Assembly (NCBI GenBank): GCA_026874595.1 | Contig: CM049306.1 | Coordinates: forward strand, 4,478,019-4,542,018 | Length of the DNA: 64,000 nt | DNA from: Sipunculus nudus | Lineage: Eukaryota; Annelida; Sipuncula; Golfingiida; Sipunculidae | Direction: 5' to 3' | Part shown: in pieces, positions 59,098 through 64,000 of the stretch | How positions within the stretch are numbered: position 1 is the first letter of the stretch | Layout: each line of letters opens with the position of its first letter | The notes under the pieces: model-generated | Database searches by the model: none | Told to the model about the DNA's origin: nothing | What the model saw: only the letters and a program-made list of their open reading frames with translations | Position numbers and translations under genes: made by a program

Positions 59098-60799
59098 AAC
59101 AAGTGTACAATGGGTCATGACGCTCAGCTGACTGGGAAGAGATTCGCAAAAGGAAATTTTATCATCTGAATCGTAGTATATACCCATTCAGCTAAAGCAT
59201 CAAACAGATTAACCAACAGGCCAAGATTGTGTCTGTATTTATATCTCAAAAATAGAGGAAAAATGCGTAGGCCTAAACTTAAAAAAATACAGATGGCTCC
59301 ATCAGTCTGCAGAAACTAATAAAAACACTTAATGGTCAATATCCATGCAAAGAATCATGGTAATTTCTGCATAGTAGTTCAGAACTTCAGATACTTCAGC
59401 TTTTGTATCAGATCTTCCATTATTCTGAGGGAGACTTCGGAGTCCCGTAGCTTGAAGTATATGTAATGGGTAATAGAGACCTAATTTCAGGTTTCCACGG
59501 ACACTTTTCATGGGCCTCTTTGCATGACAAGAATGAAGATTCTAGGTCCAGTTGTTACAATTTGTGCCGCGTTAACAGATGACAGCATCCTTAAAGGTCT
59601 CAAAAATAGAGGGAAAAAAATCGAAAAATTGAATAAAATATAGGTGGCACCAACAGTCTGCAGAAACTGATGAAACACTCTATAATCAGTATCCATGCAA
59701 AGAATCATGGTGATCTCTGCATTAGGTGTTCAGATACTTCAGCTTTTGTATCAAATTTTCCATTATTCTGAGGGATACTTCGGAGTCCCATAGCTTGAAG
59801 GATATATGGGTAATAAAGACCTAATTTCAGGTTTCCACGGACACTTTTCATGGGCCTCTTTGCATGACAAGAATGAAGATTCTAGGTCTAGTTGTTACAA
59901 TTTGTGCCGCGTTAACAGATGACAGCATCCTTAAAGGTCTCAAAAATAGAGAAAAAATTCGGAAAATTGAATAAAATATAGGTGGCACCACCAGTCTAAA
60001 GAAACTGATGAAACACTCTATAATCAGTATCCATGCAAAGAATCATGGTGATCTCTGCATTAGGTGTTCAGATACTTCAGCTTTTGTATCAAATTTTCCA
60101 TTATTCTGAGGGATACTTCGGAGTCCTATAGCTTGAAGGATATGGGTAATAGAGACCTAATTTCAGGTTTCCACAGTCACTTTTCATGGGGCTCTTTGCT
60201 TGACAAGAATGAAGATTCTAGGTCTAGTTGTTACAATTTGTGCCGCGTTAACAGATGACAGCATCCTTAAAGGTCTCAAAAATAGAGAAAAAATTCGGAA
60301 AATTGAATAAAATATAGGTGGCACCACCAGTCTAAAGAAACTGATGAAACACTCCATAATCAATATCCATGCAAAGAATCATGGTGATCTCTGCATTAGG
60401 TGTTCAGACACTTCAGCTTTTGTATCAAATTTTCCATTATTCTGAGGGATACTTCGGAGTCCTATAGCTTGAAGGATATGGGTAATAGAGACCTAATTTC
60501 AGGTTTCCACGGACACTTTTCATGGGGCTCTTTGCTTGACAAGAATGAAGATTCTAGGTCTAGTTGTTACAATTTGTGCCGCGTTAACAGATGACAGCAT
60601 CCTTAAAGGTCTCAAAAATAGAGAAAAAATTCGGAAAATTGAATAAAATATAGGTGGCACCACCAGTCTAAAGAAACTGATGAAACACTCCATAATCAAT
60701 ATCCATGCAAAGAATCATGGTGATCTCTGCATTAGTTGTTCAGATACTTCAGCTTTTGTATCAAATTGTCAATCATTCTGAGGGATACTTCGGAGTCCT
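59098..60799 (+). repeat. A7: family-A-like 5' end joined to a 336-340 bp tandem array (~4.6 units)
   Basis: The left end AACAAGTGTACAATGGGTCA then GACGCTCAGCTG is a diverged family-A terminus. The array follows: GTGCCGCGTTAACAG recurs at 59564, 59904, 60240 and 60576 (spacing 340, 336, 336). Each unit also has GGTGGCACCA and GGATACTTCGGAGTCC. The last unit stops abruptly at 60799 (GGAGTCCTA). There is no 3' hairpin or microsatellite. The 64-codon plus frames at 60064 and 60400 are copies of the repeat. Confidence 0.9.
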
Positions 60800-61818
60800 A
60801 ACGGCACATTCTCAATAAAACTGAACAGTTGATGTCGCCGGGAATTTGTGCTTTACCAGTGCAACACATCAAGACTTTTTAATACTAACAAGAGTTTGTC
60901 TTTATAAATATTATGTTTAAATTGCCACCTTAAAGATGCCAAAATGTAACATTCGTTACTGTCGCCATTTTTCATTGGGACGATCAACCACCACATATAA
61001 CTGCTAAAGCTTTGCCCTCAGGAGTTTAACACACTCAAAATGCAAGCACTATGTGTCAATAACGTTTGGGAAATTGAGACGTCTGCGAAAGATCTTGATT
61101 TGCCTTCAGGCTGTCCAAAATGCGTATGTCGCCAGTTTTCGTGAAACATACGTGACCATGAATTATTTACACTATTTTGAGCGGATGAAAGCATAAATGT
61201 GTAGCTTTAAATCGCTTGTTTTATCTCTTAGTTACATATAAGGGGAATATTAACACTTTATGAATATTGTCCACGTTTGTGCTGCCAGAGTCCATCTAAT
61301 AGCAGCTCAGTCATGAGGTTATATATAAGAATGTAACATTCGTTACCAAGGTTTTTCTGAAAAGGCCTTTAATGATCAAAGATTCATACAGTGCATGAGG
61401 TAGCCTACGCGGATCGCTGTCTACAAGTTTCATAAAAAAAATCCTTGCATATCCTGACAATTCTGCCAATGTGTAACATACGTTGTTGAAACAACCGTTA
61501 CCAGTAACATCAAGCACGTGGTATTACTTGAACAACAATGCATGCTAGACCTATGTTTGGCATGTCATCTGACCAGCTTACTTCATCACGTGATTTAGAC
61601 AAGTCCGTCCATTTTCAGCTGTGCATTTTTTTTCTCTGGGGGTCATAATTCGAAAGCAGTTGGAGCAGGTCCGTAATCTTTGAGGTTCAGTTCATCATAA
61701 TTCATTCGTAGCTTATTTTCTTTCAGGATTTCTGTGAATTGGCATTTATTATCACTTGATAATTCAAAAATGGCATGTAACAGTGAAACTTTTCCCGCCT
61801 TTCTTGCCAGTTCCAATG
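60800..61818. other. region with scattered GTAAC-type palindromic words
   Basis: ATGTAACATTCGTTAC (60951, 61331), AAACATACGTGAC (61143) and GTAACATACGTTG (61474) recur. Minus-strand frames at 61311-61517 and 61643-61825 are about 60-68 codons long and unidentified; the second (KCQFTEILKENKLRMNYDEL) is protein-like but has no known domain. Confidence 0.45.
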
Positions 61819-61851
61819 GAAACATACGTTACCTTTAGTAACGTATGTTTC
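61819..61851. repeat. perfect 14-bp inverted repeat, 5-base loop
   Basis: GAAACATACGTTAC, a CTTTA loop, then GTAACGTATGTTTC. The arms are perfectly complementary. The same half-sites recur in the flanking kilobase. Confidence 0.97.
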
Positions 61852-62245
61852 AATCATTTTTTAAAGTATGTGTGTTGCTTATCTCGTTTGGTCGTATTCA
61901 TAACATGTTAAAACATGCTTTGTGTAATATCAAATATGTATTTTCGCCCATATTCTCTGGATTTATTAATGCAATATGTGATTAAAACCAGTTTAGAAAT
62001 GAGTTTAGCTGATTATAATAATTGATGAAAAAATACTTTACCTTTAGTAATGTATGTTTAAAACTATTTTTATGGAATGTTTGTTGCTTATCTCGTATGT
62101 TCGTATTCATAACATGTTTAAACATGCATTGTGTAATATCAGAAATGTATTTTCGGCCAGTTTCTCCGGTTTAATTAATGCAATATGTGATCAAAACCAG
62201 TTTAGAAATGAGTTAACTGATTGTAATAATAGATGATGAAAAATA
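61832..62245. repeat. 209-bp tandem duplication
   Basis: Two diverged copies begin CCTTTAGTAA(C/T)GTATGTTT at 61832 and 62041. They share TTGCTTATCTCGT, CGTATTCATAACATGTT and CAGTTTAGAAATGAGTT. The duplication ends about 170 bp before the transposase-like gene and may be part of its mobile element. Confidence 0.9.
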
Positions 62246-62413
62246 TGTTTCATGCAAATTTTACTTGATTGAAGCCAAATGTATATATTAAAGTGGAACC
62301 AAATACTAAAAAATTACATTTTTAACAGTTTTATTATTCATTTAAAGAGAAAAACAATGATTATTATTATATTGTGGTGACGGATATTTATGGTTTAAAC
62401 AACTACTTTCAGA

Positions 62414-63118
62414 GTGATAATGGCTCTCACCCGCGCGGAAATCCAGAATAATTACAGAGAAAGAAAAAAAAGAAAGAGAGTGAATCATACCTTGCCAAAG
62501 AGAGAACCAGACAGTAACGGAATTATGTTCCTGTCGCTCAGCTTAGCACCCGAAAACGTAAAAACAGAAATAACACAATCAAAGCACGTGTACAGAAAAA
62601 AAGTTAGCTGCATTGGAAACTGCATTTGAAGAGCCAGCTTGCAGTGGCAACAATAATTCAAGTGGTTATGACTCACAAGCCTCTGGTTCTTATGGATCCA
62701 TTGTTGTAAAATTACCTAATCTGCGGCGAAATGGACCAAGAAAAAGTCTAAGCAGGACCTTGGCTAAGACGCTGAATAAGGTTAAAAAAGTCAATGAAAA
62801 ACTCACCAGAAAACTGAAAAGTACACAGAAGAAACTACAAAGGTTTAAACATAAACAGATTCCTGTCACCTCACGTAGAAAAACGGAACACACGATGAAA
62901 AAGGCAGGGATAAATAAAGATCAAGCAAAGAATATACGAAAGCAACATCTTTTCAGCAATGTCTTGATCGCTGAGATAGGTTGAAAGGCTTGCAGAAGGC
63001 AAACGCAAAGTTGGTGTACTGCAGTAGCTGGAAAGCTAGTTAAAAAATATCGCTGCATCAAACGATTTAGCGAGGAGGCTGAAGTGAGCCGGTATAAGCC
63101 ATCAAGCAGGGTATAGAT
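62414..63118 (+). pseudogene. N-terminal part of a decayed transposase-like gene
   Basis: Coding sense is spread over several frames. Frame 2 starts MIMALTRAEIQNNYRERKKR. A second frame covers LSTRKRKNRNNTIKARVQKK. A third covers LAALETAFEEPACSGNNNSS and a Lys-rich coiled-coil-like stretch to a TGA at 62982-62984, then VAGKLVKKYRCIKRFSEEAE to a TAG at 63114. The switches fall at A-runs, so small indels explain them. The basic 'RAEIQ.xYRER' start resembles N-termini seen in some invertebrate transposase families. A pyrimidine-AG (ACTACTTTCAG) lies just before the ATG. Broken as read, unless unannotated introns are involved. Confidence 0.6.
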
Positions 63119-64000
63119 TTTTCTACCAAGAAACACAGAAGGGTTGTCGCACAGCTGAAGGAAAATGTGGTAGAATTTCTAAAGCGTGAAGACAATTGCC
63201 GTATACAACCTTGTAAACGTGATTTCATAAAAACAAACGGCGAAAAAATCCAGAAAAGGATTTTAACTGATTACTTAGGAAACCTCTTTGTAAAATATCT
63301 TTCGGAAAATCCGACACACAAACTTTCTCTTGCTACCTTCTGTAGAATGAGACCTCCGTACATTCTCACAGCAAACTTTCTCAGCAGAAAAGCATGCCTT
63401 TGCACAAGACATCAGAACTTTGCCCTGAAATTGTCAGCTTTTAAGAAATCAGGAATGAACATTACTCAGAACCCAGATGTATTTATACGAGAAAGAATGG
63501 AGATAAATGATGAAAAGCTGCCTGAAACTGTTGCGTATTCAACCTGGAAAAGAGTTACGATGGGGGACGGCAAGAAAAAGATGAGGGTTGTTCAGGGAGA
63601 GATCAGCAAAGATCAATTCCTTTCTGCTTGGAAGAAGGAGCTTTCAGAATTCAAAGAACATGCTGAAAGAGTAGCATTACAGTATCAACAAATAAAGACC
63701 CTAAAACAAAACCTTCCTCCTGGAGAAATAATAGTGCAAATGGACTTTGCGGAAAATTATTCGTGCAAGAGTAGCAACGAAGTACAGAGTGCTTACTGGA
63801 ACCAGTCTATGGTAACCCTGCACCCCATTGTAGTGTACTACAGACGCGAAGAAAATGGAGAGTTGGAGCACAAGAGTTATGTAGCTGTATCTGATGAACT
63901 GTCACATTCATCTGCAACAGTCTTAGCCATCCTCAACAGCTTCTACAAGAAACTCACCTTACCTGGTTGTGAGGAGGTACGATATGTGCATTACTGGACA
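63098..64000 (+). pseudogene. DDE-type transposase-like domain, open to the right edge
   Basis: This is the longest open frame in the window: 301 codons with no stop from 63098 to the edge. Motifs in order are RRVVAQLKENVVEFLKRED, CRMRPPYIL (~63340), CLCTRHQN (~63394), IIVQMDFAENYS (~63730-63763), SAYWNQSMVTLHPIVVYY and VSDELSHSS, ending at RYVHYWT. Aspartate in MDFAENY, and the following 'HYW' that in relatives as I recall them precedes S-D-G, fit two acidic residues of an RNase H-like catalytic core. The exact superfamily is not named because I cannot verify it. Frameshifts upstream mark it as a decayed or disrupted element gene; the C-terminus lies outside the window. Confidence 0.65.

Noticed and set aside
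1-64000. tRNA, rRNA, bacterial promoters or ribosome binding sites
   Set aside because: None recognised by eye; a covariance-model scan would be needed to exclude tRNAs or small RNAs, and prokaryotic signals do not apply.

Overview
This window is eukaryotic intergenic or intronic DNA, most likely from a bivalve or other mollusc. The evidence is that it is AT-rich, has no operons and almost no long open frames, and is dominated by mobile-element debris. The debris has a bivalve flavour: 'pearl'-like or Helitron-like (HINE-type) elements with tandem cores and a 3' microsatellite plus hairpin. The species assignment is inference; no diagnostic gene is present.

Layout. 1-4.4 kb: mostly unique sequence with one 51-bp tandem duplication. 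4.4-14.9 kb: a hAT-like inverted-repeat element, then family-A elements, including a three-level nest (A4 inside A3 inside A2, 7646-14680), with a related minisatellite on both sides of the block. 17.3-19.2 kb: an intact relative (A5) that allows the nest to be unpicked. 22.5-25.2 kb: a family-B element split by a 2.07-kb TTAA-flanked inverted-repeat element. 26.1-38.0 kb: a cluster of family-C and family-B elements (C1, C2, B2, C3, C4). B2 carries a 1.32-kb TA-flanked pogo/Tc1-like insertion and C3 carries a palindrome-rich foldback element. 38-49 kb: mostly unique sequence with several minisatellites (36-, 40-, 35- and 49-bp units) and candidate exons. 49.5-52.6 kb: element A6, followed by a small pogo-like MITE. 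57.2-57.7 kb: a MITE with 9-bp target duplications and a CTCF-like motif. 57.9-58.2 kb: the first two exons and promoter of a minus-strand gene. 59.1-60.8 kb: an A-like 5' end joined to a 336-340 bp tandem array. 60.9-62.3 kb: a cluster of GTAAC-type palindromes and a 209-bp duplication. 62.4-64.0 kb: a decayed, frameshifted DDE-type transposase-like gene that runs off the right edge.

Genes. Host coding evidence is thin: short segments with splice-like borders, the best being 57874-58047 (minus) and 44213-44320 (plus). None could be assigned to a named gene. No rRNA, tRNA or CRISPR array was recognised.

Main observation. Families A, B and C have different sequences but the same plan: a 5' palindrome or hairpin, a short motif, a tandem core, a microsatellite, and the same motif again inside a 3' hairpin. 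The B, C and 59-kb cores also share a GGTGGCRCCACC palindrome in each unit. All 14 recognised copies lie in the same orientation.
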